Source: Tomocerus qinae
Lineage: Eukaryota; Arthropoda; Collembola; Entomobryomorpha; Tomoceridae
Direction: 5' to 3'
Assembly (NCBI GenBank): GCA_020055645.1
Contig: CM034548.1
Span: forward strand, 39,672,296 to 39,736,295
Length of the DNA: 64,000 bases
The translations under genes were made by a program, and so were the position numbers. The notes beneath the pieces are model-generated. The model saw only the letters and a list, made by a program, of their open reading frames with translations. It was not told where the DNA came from and ran no database searches. Shown piece by piece: positions 23,801-36,900 of the stretch. Every line of letters begins with the position of its first letter. Position 1 is the stretch's first letter.

Positions 23801-24925
23801 AGATTTATTGAATAAAAGTATTATTACAATAAAATGTATGCGTAGTGCATATTTTATTTGTATATCATGTATTGATTTTTGATAGTTTTTACTGCATCAA
23901 ATAAAGATTTGCTAATATACCAATAAAAAGCCCTAAATTCTCCCCTATATTCTGTCTAAGTATTATATGTACTAATATGTACTTATCTTAGCTGTTAAAT
24001 CAGCATTTATGTGCCCACTTTTGCATAAAATCTTGGCGAAGGGGGATTGGCATAAACTTTTTTGAATAATGAAACAAAATTTTTAATTACCAATATTATA
24101 TTTCATTTTCAAAGCATTGTCTTGCTGATTAAAAATTATTGATAAGCTAACTTTTTTATCTATCCATTTTTTGTTTCACAAGATATTAGCATTAATTAGT
24201 TAATAAGCATATTATCTCTCTCAATGCAATCTGGCTTCCATCCTCTCATTACTAGAACAAATACAAAGTACAGTCTCTCATATATGGAACTAATTAATTT
24301 TCTTGTAATGTCAATACAATTACTACATTATGTTTGCATAGGGAGAAAGCCTGAGAATATGAGACCTTTCACTAGTTCGATTCTATCCCCGCTTTCTCTT
24401 TTTGGACTAGACAAAAACCGTTATACTGTACTTACGGCTTTGTTCAGGAGGGAGACGCAATATGCTACTGTAGCTTTACTGCCAGGTCCAGTACCGGCTG
24501 CTTTCTCGTCTACATGGATTTCTTCAAACTTCGGTTAGTTGCTTTTCTGCAGCCAAAGTAACAGCACATGGAATTCAGCTCTTTCTTATCGTTCCATTAC
24601 TTCACAAGGCATATTATCCTTGACTTCACGTGTAGTGTTTGCTCACTATAATTAATAGGCAACGCGAGTTTAGATTAAACTAGTAAATTATAGGGATTTG
24701 TTATATTTCGTTAAAATTGAAACGTAGGTACACAATTTATATACATTTACTATAAAATCTCAAATTCTTGCCGTTTAGCAAAGGTTTTAAAAGTAAACGG
24801 ATTCTGAGAATGGACTCAATAAATAAAGTGTTCGGCATAAAACTATTTATGGAAAGTCTTGTGGTGACAAATGTCGAAAGCAAATTGGGGAAAAGTTTAT
24901 AGTGCAATTGGTTCGGAAGAAGGAA
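20824..24925. other. Intergenic region between synaptojanin and the C12orf56 homologue
   Basis: This is AT-rich, with no gene I can support. An open frame at about 24224-24538 (104 codons) gives no recognisable domain. The region holds a perfect hairpin at 22993-23065 and should contain the promoter of the downstream gene. Confidence 0.4.
22993..23065. repeat. Perfect 31-bp inverted repeat with an 11-base loop
   Basis: Arms 22993-23023 and 23035-23065 are exact reverse complements (31 of 31). The loop is ggacgtcactc, itself containing the palindrome gacgtc. It could be a minimal foldback element or a transcribed hairpin. No miRNA-like bulges are present. Confidence 0.85.
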
Positions 24926-27900
24926 ATGGATTTAGAAAACTGTGTGAAGTTGATACCGAAACGGATCAGTAAAGTAGAGAGTTTTCTGCGGAAAAACCTT
25001 CCGCAGGTCGATTCTACTTGTGCCAGGTTAGCAACGTCCCAATTTCTTTCCCATTTAGATATCCTGAGATACGATGCGGAATGAACAAAGAGTATAAGTA
25101 TATCACTGCAACTTTAGCCATAATCTCATTATAAGTTGCTATACAATATTATATATGCATACTAAACTCCCAATTTCCTTATAATTAATATTGACTGTAT
25201 AAATTAAACCCAGATTCTTACCTACTGCAATCCTATAATTGAGTAAACTCTAGAATCTAGAATACAATACTTGCTAAGTAATAGGATCAATGCTATTATA
25301 TTACATACGGCTAGTACAGCTCCTGAAAAATATGATTTTGCTCAAAAATATCATACTGTAAGTATAGGAAGTTGCAAGTCTTAAATTCTCCCCAAAGAGA
25401 ATATTATAAGTTTAAAAATATTTTTTTCTTCCAATGGATTTTATATTAGAAAAGACATTTTCCAATTCCAAATTTAGAAAAGAATCAGGAGGTAATGCAC
25501 CTTGGAGTTTTAAAGCATTATCAAAATGAAAAGTTCATTGGCTTTTTATTATATTTCTTACAGTTTTCATATCAAGATTGCAGCATCTAGAATAGGCATA
25601 GCTGCGCTAGCCACCTAATAAAATTTTTATTTCTCTGACTAAGCTACGTCTGGCTGTCACTGGCAGTTGTTCTTTTAATACATTTGCACAATATTGTAGG
25701 TAAACTTTTGGTTCGTGTACGTACACACTACACACAATATGAATAAATAAGAAAGTCAGTCGTTAATATTATTACCGCAGATTTGCTAAGGATATTAGAT
25801 TGGGAGCTAACACGTTCTATAATAGAGAAAATGGCTTTCCATGCACTTCAATACTCTGTAGACTGTCGTAACTAACAACTACATAGCGATAAGATGCAAA
25901 TCTTTACTTACCCCATAACTGCAATTGGACCATAACATGAATGAAGTACACGACACATACCGATATAATGCTTGTCATAAATATGAAAACAATTAGTATT
26001 ATAAATGGGAAACAGTTTTGCTGGAAACTTGGGACCTTGAGAGTTGGAAATAATGTAAATGACGATTTGCAGGTATTATGAAGTCTGTGTGGTGGAGAAT
26101 AAAGGGGCTTTGCTGCTTCGTTACGTTGTTCTCACTGATGAGTCGATTATCATCACTCAAAATCCTCCCAAATCAATCATCCTGATGGTTAAACTCTCTC
26201 AAGTTGAGGACATTGCTCTGGTGAGATTATTAATTAAAGCTCTTATCTAGGTACCTGATGGAATATCATGATTTACTGTACTTATTTACTTCCCCATTTA
26301 GCTATAGACATTGAAATGGGCTCTATGTCTAAGTTTACAAATATTTACCTAATTTATTCAAATAGGCACCGTACAATAGAATCATAAAGGTAATAAATGT
26401 AAAGAAATAGCTTTTCCATTGTATAATGGTCAGGTCAGACGGAAAAAGCTATCATTATCAGTTTTCTTTATTCCTGTTCGATTTCCCACTTCCCACGCCT
26501 AAACGTGGTCGTAGTGGAGAGTAGGTACTGCATTTCTCCTTGAGAAAAGCATTTGTAAGAATCAATGTTAATGTCAATGCAGTAACTACTATTGCCATAC
26601 ATATTATATTACCTGAATGGTATAAGTAGAAAGAAGCACTATAGGAGAAAGGTAGAACAGGTAGGAGACATTGATTACGAGTACACTGATAAATCTATAA
26701 ATATACACATAGAAGTGTTCTACATATTTTTATCCCTATAGATATAGGAGTATTCGTTAATAATTCAAAGACTGTGATAGGCAATAACGATGAAGTTATT
26801 GTCTATTGAGATTATTCTAACAGACAAATTAACTAGTGCTGCCCTTTGGCAATAATTGATTACCTAAATGTCAGTCCACAAAATCCTCAACCACACTCCT
26901 TTATTCTAAATACATTCCTGCCACTAAAATTTCGTCAACACTACTCTACTGTTCAGATTTTGCATGTAGATAGATTGCAAAAATACTTTCCAATTAATTT
27001 TCCCTCAATAAATTACTCTCAATGAAAATAATCTACATTGCAATAATTACACAGATATGTACCATAGTTTCAAATACGTGAAGTATCTATAATTAGTATA
27101 AGATTAAGCTAGCTAACCCCTTGAGAGTCTTACCACCCGCAATCGAAATTCAAAGAAAATAAGGTTTATTTTAGTCTAAATGCGTAGTACTGAATAAAGG
27201 GATGCATGGGACATGTTTTCCGTTTTTCCCATCTAGAATAAAAAAGCGTTTTGTCTATTTTAGTCAATAAGCTCCTTCAACAACCTGTCCCCGTATGCGT
27301 CACTTTATTTTGGTTCATTTAGCTCTGTTTTTCAATGAGATTTGGACGTACTTATTTTGTAATATATCAGAAGTGCAGAAAATTATATGAATAACGCCTA
27401 AAAAATGAGATCACTAGGTAGAAACCGCACTAATCTTCCCGGTTTGAGGATATTACGAAAACAGAAATTTTCAAAGTATAAAGCTATTTATCTCAAATTT
27501 TTTTCTTTAAAGATTTTCCATTACTTCATTTTTGTAAGTTAGTTTGCCTTAAACATACCCTTTTATATTATTACTAGTTGAATTCTAGCACACAAAGTGT
27601 GCTAGAAAATGTTGCAATCAGTTTTCTAGCGACTGCGCATTGGCCCGAATTTCATAGACCATTGATTGGACTCAGTAGTCTAGGCTTTGCTCATTAATTA
27701 CAAAATATTACCCTTGCTCATTAGTTACAAAATATTACCCTTGCTCATTAGTTACAAAATATTACCCTTACTCATTAGTTACAAAATATTACGGACATAT
27801 ATAAAAACATTTATTCAAGAATAGTGAAAGAATCCCATGCGCATGCCCCAGTTTATGTTTATGTAGAGTAAAGATGAAACATACCCTGAATTTATAAATA

Positions 27901-30900
27901 GCACGTCGAGCCGTGTATAATATGCCATGTAAAGCAATTTTTAAATAACCTATACTAGGATAAGTAAACTTAGAGTTGGAAATAATTAAAAACTTGGTGA
28001 ATGGTTCCCGAATTTTGGGAAATGTCATTGAGCGTTAAAGTGGGAATTGAGCAATCCAAACAGTAAATAACCTCTTAATTTTTTTCAAGTGCTTATTCTG
28101 TTTATCTCATTAAATGCAACATCATTATTTACCTTTCCGTTAATTAGTGACTTTGAAAATGGTTTTTTGATAAATTATATGCAAAAGACATATCAAATGG
28201 TTTAAAGCCTCTATTCACAATGTCAGCTACTTTATATTCATCATTACAAATATACCGAGAGAGCCAATCATATTTTAGATGGATTCAAAGAGTTTTCAAG
28301 GGTATGAAAGCCAACAATACATTAAACTTGTTATCGTTTCACACTATGAATTTCCTGAAGGCATGATCGGAACAAAATTGTAAACATCATAATGTCATAA
28401 ATATTTGGTACTACAATATATTACTACTATGCTCGTAATTATATATATTTGTGTGTAACGTTTTACTATGTAAATATGCATGACTGTTGGCAATTTTTAT
28501 TGCAAGAACATTTATCTAAAATGCGTTCATTCATTCTCATCCTTTATATCCATCATACAGACAAAGATAGCTACAAACTACATGCAAGAATATTTTTTAC
28601 ACGTAACACTAACGTTGTTAAGTTACCTTGTGTAGATACAATAAACTCTTAAGGAGTGACAATAACAATATCATTGCCACTGCATTGGACTTCGGTAATG
28701 CATATCAATAATGGGATATACCCAGCAATTTTGATGAAGATTGCTGTCAACTGTCAAAGCTGATAATTAAAACCGTCATAGTCAATAACTCATGAATTGC
28801 AGGCTCTAGTTTATGCTACTCATAGTAAGCAATTAATACCCGTATGCCAAATGGTTGTAACTACCGCAATAGGAAACGTTAACATTAATACGCAGAACAA
28901 ATAAGTAAGAGAACAAAGAGTGTTATGCAACTGTAGCAATACGGCAAAATGTAATACCAAAATCTGACCTCAAATCCGGCGGTAACTGTCAGTAGGTCAG
29001 TACAGTAATGCTGTGAGTGCTCTGTACAGTCGAGTAGTAAGACCTTGGTGTTACAACAATTTATTTGGTTTAAGCTGATGACTAAAGAGGAAAACCGGCA
29101 ATTCTAGTGAAGTAATAATTGTGGATTAATTGCATAATACTAGACTGTGGTTGGGTTTTGCACTTATACGCAACGATGAGACAAGAAAGTCAGGTGCATT
29201 AGCGCTTTAAGTCCTTTTACCCAGGTATTACTGCTAATTGACTTTAGGTAGGGAATTAAAATAAAAACCTCAAATAGCGTATATTATGTAATTTACTAAT
29301 CAATAATATAATTGTTTACAACCAGCTTCAGTTTCACCAAATGCTTTCTTTTCACTGAGGAGAGTAATTAGAGTCACTAATTAATAGAAATTATGTGTAC
29401 ACCCAATTTCAGTTAAGAGAAGTAAAGTGCACTGTCATTGAGGTACTACAGAAATATTTGCTTAAATACATTTAATTTCCTTAAATACACTTAATTTCCT
29501 TAAATACATTTATTTTCCTTAAATATATTTAATTTCCTTAAATACATTTAATTTCTTTAAATACATTTAATTTCTTTAAATACATTTAATTTCCTTAAAT
29601 ATATATTTAATTATATAAATACATTTAATTTCCTCAAAAAGGTATTTACTAATAATAAATGAAACTTCAAGTTATGAATCAAATTGTGGGGTGTAGCCGA
29701 TAAATGTAACTATAACTCGTTATTGAGTTATGATCTTATGGCCATTGTATTTGTAGAGTATTTGGTGTTAATATATTTGGCATATATCGTATCCCAATGT
29801 TATGTCGAGTTATTATATGCGGATACCAAAAAATGAGATTCTGAATAATTTTTTGTTGCGTGCAGCAACGTTTTCATGTTTCAAGTCAATCCAATGTTTG
29901 CGTTTTCAACGGATATTAAATGGTATTTCTGTAGTATCCAAAATATGGTGCAATAGAGAGAATAGTTTGGTGGACAATTTTATAGTCTGAAATGTTTTAT
30001 GCCATGTATGTGAGATGTACGGACCATGTACGCTCAGAATGGCGCTGTTTAGGTAAAGTTACCTGTTCTGTTTACAATTACTACTTATAGCCGTCCGTTG
30101 TTACTCACCTAGCCCCAGATATAGGCACCGCCGATAAAATATTTACCCTAGTAGTATTAGAGGAAATGCGAGTACGAATAAGAGGATATCTAACCTTGAA
30201 TGTAAGTTGCCTACCTACCTAAACAAAGTACCTAGCTCATTGTAGTGACAAGTTGATATTTTTATGCTGCCTGCCTATCCAAAACTTACAACATGCAAAT
30301 AGAAAGTACCTGAGATATTCTTCATATCCAATTTGAGATATCGTATTACATACATTACAGCATTTTACTAACATGAGACTTGAGCACGTGTAATTGTAAA
30401 AGCTATCCATTAAATGCCTTATTAATCCTAAACTGCTCTAGCTCTTGGTTAACCTTACATCGATTGATTATTTATAGCTCACCGCAAGACAACACGAGTT
30501 CTAATTGCAATACCATCCATGCCACTATGGAATATTTCATTAAGTATCTAACCTAGCCCAACTTGCCAAAAGTTTAAATATTGTAGGAAACTAAGGAATC
30601 TACTTGTAGTCTACATTTAAGTTTTAGTAGCCGTAGAAATTTCATATTCTGGATCGAAAAACTTACTCAGTTTTCGAAGAAATTAATATGACCATCTTTT
30701 TATTGGAAATATACTTCAATTGTATTTAATTGAATTGCTTCATAATAAATGGAATAAACTTGAAAAAGTGGTTTGTTGAACTTTACCTTCACAGTCAGAT
30801 AGCTAGTGTGTAAGAAAAAGACATGAATTTTTTATAATATAATTCTGGGTATTGGTCGTTAAGCTAGGTCCGCGCAAAACATGTTGTTCATTTTCTTTGA

Positions 30901-33900
30901 TACAATAATTTCCTCGACTTACTATATATTCAATTTTGTTTTCAATTTTTCTACTGAGACCGGAATGGGCTTCTGTAGGAGGCGAATTTACAAATTTTGC
31001 ATATTTATTCATGGAATATTTACTAATTACAGTTGTTATTTCCTTCAGCCAGGTTTTAAGATTCGTATTAAAATTTAATATCTTAACGTTCTTAACTATT
31101 TAATTACGATAGGGTTTCGATTGGTGTACATGTACATTACAGCACTTCAAGTATGCTAAATATTTCTACATGTTTCCAAACGAAATTTTAATTATCATAA
31201 TTGATAACATAGCAGGTGGTATTATTAGGTAATACATTATACAGAAATAGGTACGTCTGTAATCTTTAAGGAAGGAAAATCTTGTGTAATGTATGGAGTA
31301 ATTGCAGTATAGGGTGGTTTGAGTTTACCGTCACGAGATAAAAGAAATTGAACAAAGGTGTCCGAATGGCATGAAACTTTCCTATTGTCTTTAAAATATG
31401 AGTGGAAATACCTGACATTTGCTCACCTATGTCAGTCGTTTTATGGTTTAATAATACATTGTTCTTGTGACTGCCAGTGGAGTGCAAAGGTTATAATTTA
31501 AGTAAGTCTATTGAATACAGAAACGTCAAACATAAATAATAGCATAAAGCCAGGCCAATGAAATGAGCAGACACAGTAAGAATAGGTGTGTTATTATAAT
31601 TGAATTTCAATGTCGACGTCATGTATGGAAGTCAATACTGGCTATTATGCTTTGTTCTATCTTCGAATCCAAGAATTCTGGGAATCAGACAGGGAGTTTT
31701 GCAGGAGTTCCTGTCTAATATTTCAAGTGCACTGTAGTGTCGCCCAAATACCTGCAGTAGCCAAGCAAACAATGATTTAAGGAAATTTTCGTGAGTAGGA
31801 GCCGAGTGACAAATCCAACGATTACAAGTGCATATTTTATTCATCAACTTCTCATGGTCAGGGTGACATGACATTGCCTCGCAACTCTGCTCGTGCCATT
31901 CGTTCGCATAAGCATTTTCTGCAGACAGTCAAAGTCAGCGTTCATATTCAATGTCTATATGTATGTACATTACCCATATTATAATCTTCCAAACCGCAAA
32001 CAACATTTAAGTATAGAAAGCAGTTCGTAGGAAGCTTCCACTTTCCTGTCTTCTATTATTACGCCTGCAAACCAGGCTTTTTTGCCTATTTATATGTACT
32101 TAACGTCGATAGTCCATAGCTCTTGAAAAAGTCTTTTGCATTAATTATTATTTTATTGCCTATACACCGAAGGTGAGCAAAGAGGCATTCAAATTTCTTT
32201 ACATTTGTTTAGACTAGTACATATACTAAGTATATAATCCTTTTAGACATATTAAAAGGCTATCTCTCTCTATCCTACGATATTATATGATTCTATGATA
32301 AATTCATCAATGTAGTTAGCAGACCCTTCCTCCCCTTCCACAGGAAACCTAAATATTTCCGATGGAATGACCGAAACAATTATTTCGTGTCTAATGTCCA
32401 GAGTATATAGCATATAGATATTGCATTCGTCTATCCTGTATCTATAACATTTTCGCTATGACAGAACTTTTGTGCTTTACTTCAGCTTGTTGTTTTCCAT
32501 GTTGCAAAGACCATAGAGCAGTGAACTCCACAAATAATCCGTGCCGATAATTTTCCTGAGAAAACACCCAATTATTTTAAACTTTGATATCGATATTAGA
32601 TAATTGAATTAAATCCAATTGAGTTTAACTCTAATACTTGCATGTTTACATTCCGAAATCATCCTGGATAATTTCAATTATAATTCATTTGATGTGCTCG
32701 TTTTAAGTTTTACTGTCGAATAGGCGATGGAGGTTGCGATGTGATAGGAACATTTATATGAAGAATACATTTACTGGTCTATTGGACATATTGTAGCCAG
32801 ACGTCGGTACTGTACGTTTATTATGTATGAGGAAAACTTAGCTAAGTAAGCATCGCCTAATTAATAATTCCGTAGTGACAATATACTTTAGCACTCACAG
32901 CTTAGCTTTACTACCTCGAAGTAGCATTGAAAACGCATAGGTAGACGAATGGTTATGGGAGGACATGACATTTTACATGAGCAAGCAACAGCGCAGTTTC
33001 TCTCAGAGCATATCGTATTCGCTGACAGTTTCCGTGTAACTCATTGTGATAGTAGAGGAAAGGAATTCATTATTATTATGTTAACCGTAGTACTCTTTTG
33101 CATTTTAAAGGGATGAAAGTCTTCCCCGCCTTCGAGAAATTAAAATATTATAAATCTATGGCGTCCTGATTAGTATTTTAATTTGCTATAATAATAATTT
33201 GCTATTAGGTTTATGCAAATGTAACTATTAACTATGTACTCCATTAACATCGTTCTAAATTAAACCAAATGTTGATGCCCAAGCTTTGAGAAATTAAAAA
33301 GCAGCATTGGTGACATATAAATAGTAGTATAAAAGCGCAATCAAATAATTTCAAAATATGTAAAAACGCAACGATTTCATCCGATCAAATATTATACCTA
33401 CATTAAACTAGAGCGATTGCGCGAGTTCATTCTGAAGATTATTACAGACTATTCACTTCCACGACTTCCACCTAAGCTGGTATTTATCACAATGATTGGT
33501 GAATAATCCATTATATATAGCATTTAGTGCCCGCATACATTTACGCAGTTATGAAAAGTAAATAAAGAGTATTAGTATTGAATGTTGGTACATATGGCTT
33601 GGACAATTTAGTCAAAATGGTTTTATGACTTGGACTTGGACATTAAAAGCAAACATTTGCTTGGCTTATATTTCAGACGATATATATTACGTTGTATTTT
33701 CTCTTACTGCTCTTTGAAGGTACCGATTGTACAGGTGATATTAATTATATGAACTCATGCAGACGGTACGAGTTATTTATTTTATTTTGTTGTCGACGCG
33801 TATATGCATATAATATATGTAACGAAGGGGTTATAAAAATGCTTCATTATGGCGAATCAAGTGCAATGCAGGTCAAGGATAATGCAAATTGTAAAAGTCG

Positions 33901-36900
33901 TAAGTGTCGCAGGAACAAGTAATAACGTTGTTTTGCGTAAATGCAAGTACTTATGTCACCAGAATAAATTATATTGCATAATAAAATAAGTCTACATAAA
34001 CTTGTATAGACTTAGTCACAGTTGACTAGTGAAGTGGATGAATGTATGCACAAGTTTAATCCAATCTTTCGTGCGTGTATTTAGTTAATGTATTTGGCAA
34101 GTAATGCTGTTGAATTTCTGCAAGGTTTCTCTTTTGTCACCTACGTATGTAGATACCATACCCACACAATACGATCGAAGGTATAGCCCTATGCAGTGCA
34201 AATGACATTAGAAATTAAATAACAACAAAATAATTTAGTTGGCCGTAGTGCCCCACTTGATTCAGCATGGCCCAATTTCGACAAAATATAAATTTGGTTA
34301 TAAAAAGCTAATAAGCATTACATTTCGTCTGAGTCATTATTATTGAATAGTTTGTAGAGTTGGTCAACTTAGAAAATACGTGAGAAAATTAGGAAAATGT
34401 AGCAGAGAAAGTCAAATGAAAGTAGTTGGCCTAGCCAGACGCTTGACTATTGCTTGAAAGTGTATTTCCCAGGAATTTGATTGTCGACAGAGTAAAAGCT
34501 GCATTGGGTTTGCTTATTGTAACAATAATTGTAGGGTTTCCTTTGGAACATTCTGTGCTAGGTGTTTATGGTTAGAGGTGAAAGAAGGGCAGGAAAAGGA
34601 AGAGCGTATTTCTGCATGAGGTACTCACAATATTGCATATAGCTGTGAGATCCAACATTGTAATAGGATTGTACATTAATGAGTATAGAGGGGAGAATAA
34701 AGTATAGCATTCTGAAGTAAATAAATATATTTATAGACTCGTTGGTTAGGGCGCATTGAAAATAATATTATTTATTGTGCTTTAAATTTTCTTCTCGGTA
34801 TTTCCTTCGATTCGGGATAAGTTAGAATGGGGAGTCCTCCTGTGGCCGTTGTGGGGAGAGTTTTTGTGCAGATGTCTCATTAACCTAGACCCAACAGGGC
34901 CACAGCAACTCGCCTTACCTTAATTGAAGATTGGCGTGATTCCCTCTTTACTACTTATCACAGCTTTGATCTGGATTGATTTAAAGTAGAGAAACAGGGG
35001 AAACTTTCTTTTCCTTATATTCTTACTTATGTAATATTAGAAACGTGTCGACCGCTTTCTCCTTTCCTATCCACTCTCAACTTATCACGAGTTTCCTTTC
35101 TTCGTGTACACTTTTTATGTCATTTAGCTATATATCGACTGTACTAGTGTACTAATGCTGCATTTACATGTCTGCTCTGGTTTGAAAAAGATATACTCTA
35201 CGACGACGACATTTTGTGATATAGAGTACATAAATAACAAGCATTGTGCTCCGTTATTCATTATATATGTATCAATACAACAATGGTGTATGTTTTCATT
35301 TCAGTACCCGTCAGTCTGCTTGAATATGGCCAAAAGAGCAGGCTACTGCCTTACTTAATTGGTAGTAAAATAAAGTGACTATTTATTCCCTATATAAATG
35401 ACATGGATTTGGCTGAGTGTATTTGATATCCATAAGGAACTGCGTATGTTCTGCAGAGTCAAGTCCAAAGCAAAATAGCGGTGTGTGTGTATCCTTTCGT
35501 AGAGGATATCCGGACGTCATTTCAATTACTAAGCTCCTGTTTATTCTTTATCTGACAAACAAAAGCTTTTCTTTGACTCCCTCTTATGCATTTTTATTTT
35601 CATATTACATAAACACCTGGCTGTTACCTTTGAACTGCAACGTGAGGGAAAGTTTTATTTATTATTATTAAGAAGACCGCAGTGCCTACAGCCTACCCAA
35701 TATGTGTACTGTTATGGCAGTTATTACTACTGTGTAGTTGTTTAATTGCTAGCTACGCCACTCATAATCGCTTTTCTATCTGTCTTAAAGTTGATGACCA
35801 TAATATGAAGTGAAAGGTTAAGAACTGCCTTTCTCATGTATATTTCTACCTTACTAAATAATACCTATTAAGAATATTCAACCATTTCTAAAGTAACCAT
35901 GGATTTAAACATGAAGGTAAATGCATTTTGTTAAGGTTAAATCCAATGTTGTTGTAATTTTGCTACATTAGCAGCAACTCTAACTAAATTCGATTGTGCA
36001 GAGTGTCTAGTAGGTAATGCTTGGGCCTATATACTACGAAAAATAATTATAGTGTAGAAACGTGGTAAACTATGAGAGCCTATGGAGAATTATCTTTGAT
36101 GAATGTTTTCCTATTCCTTAATCTTTCGTATAGGCATTACTAAAAATAGGTATCCATAAAAATGGGAAATAATTTTTCTGATAGTTTCAGCTGGATTAAG
36201 AGCTATTGTGTAATGATCTGATTGTTTTGCTATAGGTGGCCGACCGTGGGACCTTGATCAAAGGAGGAAACAACAATTCTTACATTTGCCAGCATGTTCG
36301 GGTTGTGTATGAGGAGATCGGAAATCTATCCGTAGTAGAAACTGGTAAAAATGGTATTGGAGGAGGAAGTATTGGGACAAAGAGTGACACGACGAGTGGG
36401 GATTTTGAGAGTAATGGAAGAGACTCAATTTCGTCCAGACTTAGCTCCGTCGCTGAAACGTCCTTGTCTGGTTCCATTTCAATATCAACGGAGAATAAGA
36501 GCATAATCACACTGCTACCCAGCAATCCAACATCGGATTATGATTACCCCTTTGTCCCTACAGCCATTCGGAGAAAATACGAACCTCAATTGTTTATTAA
36601 GTTGGACACTGAGAATTCGTCAAGAGCTCCTTCTACAACGGGGTTTCTGGATGTCAGTTTTAATCATTCGGATGATTCGGGGTTATCGTCAGGGTCCATA
36701 ACTTCAGATCCGCAGCACCACAAAAGAGTTGACCCGGAGAAACGAGGATCTCGGAAAAATGACCAGGAAACGAAAAGTAAAGACAACGGCCGTGTAAGAA
36801 GGAACAAGCGAAATCATCGCATCCCTAAAAACAAAGACAAAGATGCAGAAGAGTCCTACTCCAATTTTGACTCTTCCAGCGGCAGCATTAGTATTGGAGA

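Larger units (their letters stand above)
26221..36235 (+). other. 10-kb intron 2 of the C12orf56 homologue
   Basis: The intron runs from a gtgaga donor to a gctatag acceptor, both phase 0. I found no exon of the host gene and no nested gene with a recognisable product. It contains the 27-bp and 19-bp tandem repeats and the small hairpin listed separately. Short open frames of 60-84 codons inside it look random. Confidence 0.6.

Noticed and set aside
24224..24538. 104-codon open frame
   Set aside because: No family similarity, no splice-compatible partners and no conserved motif; probably chance.
24872..24961. Alternative ATG frame starting just before the C12orf56 first exon
   Set aside because: It runs in another frame and stops soon, while the chosen frame joins exon 2 with the family consensus.
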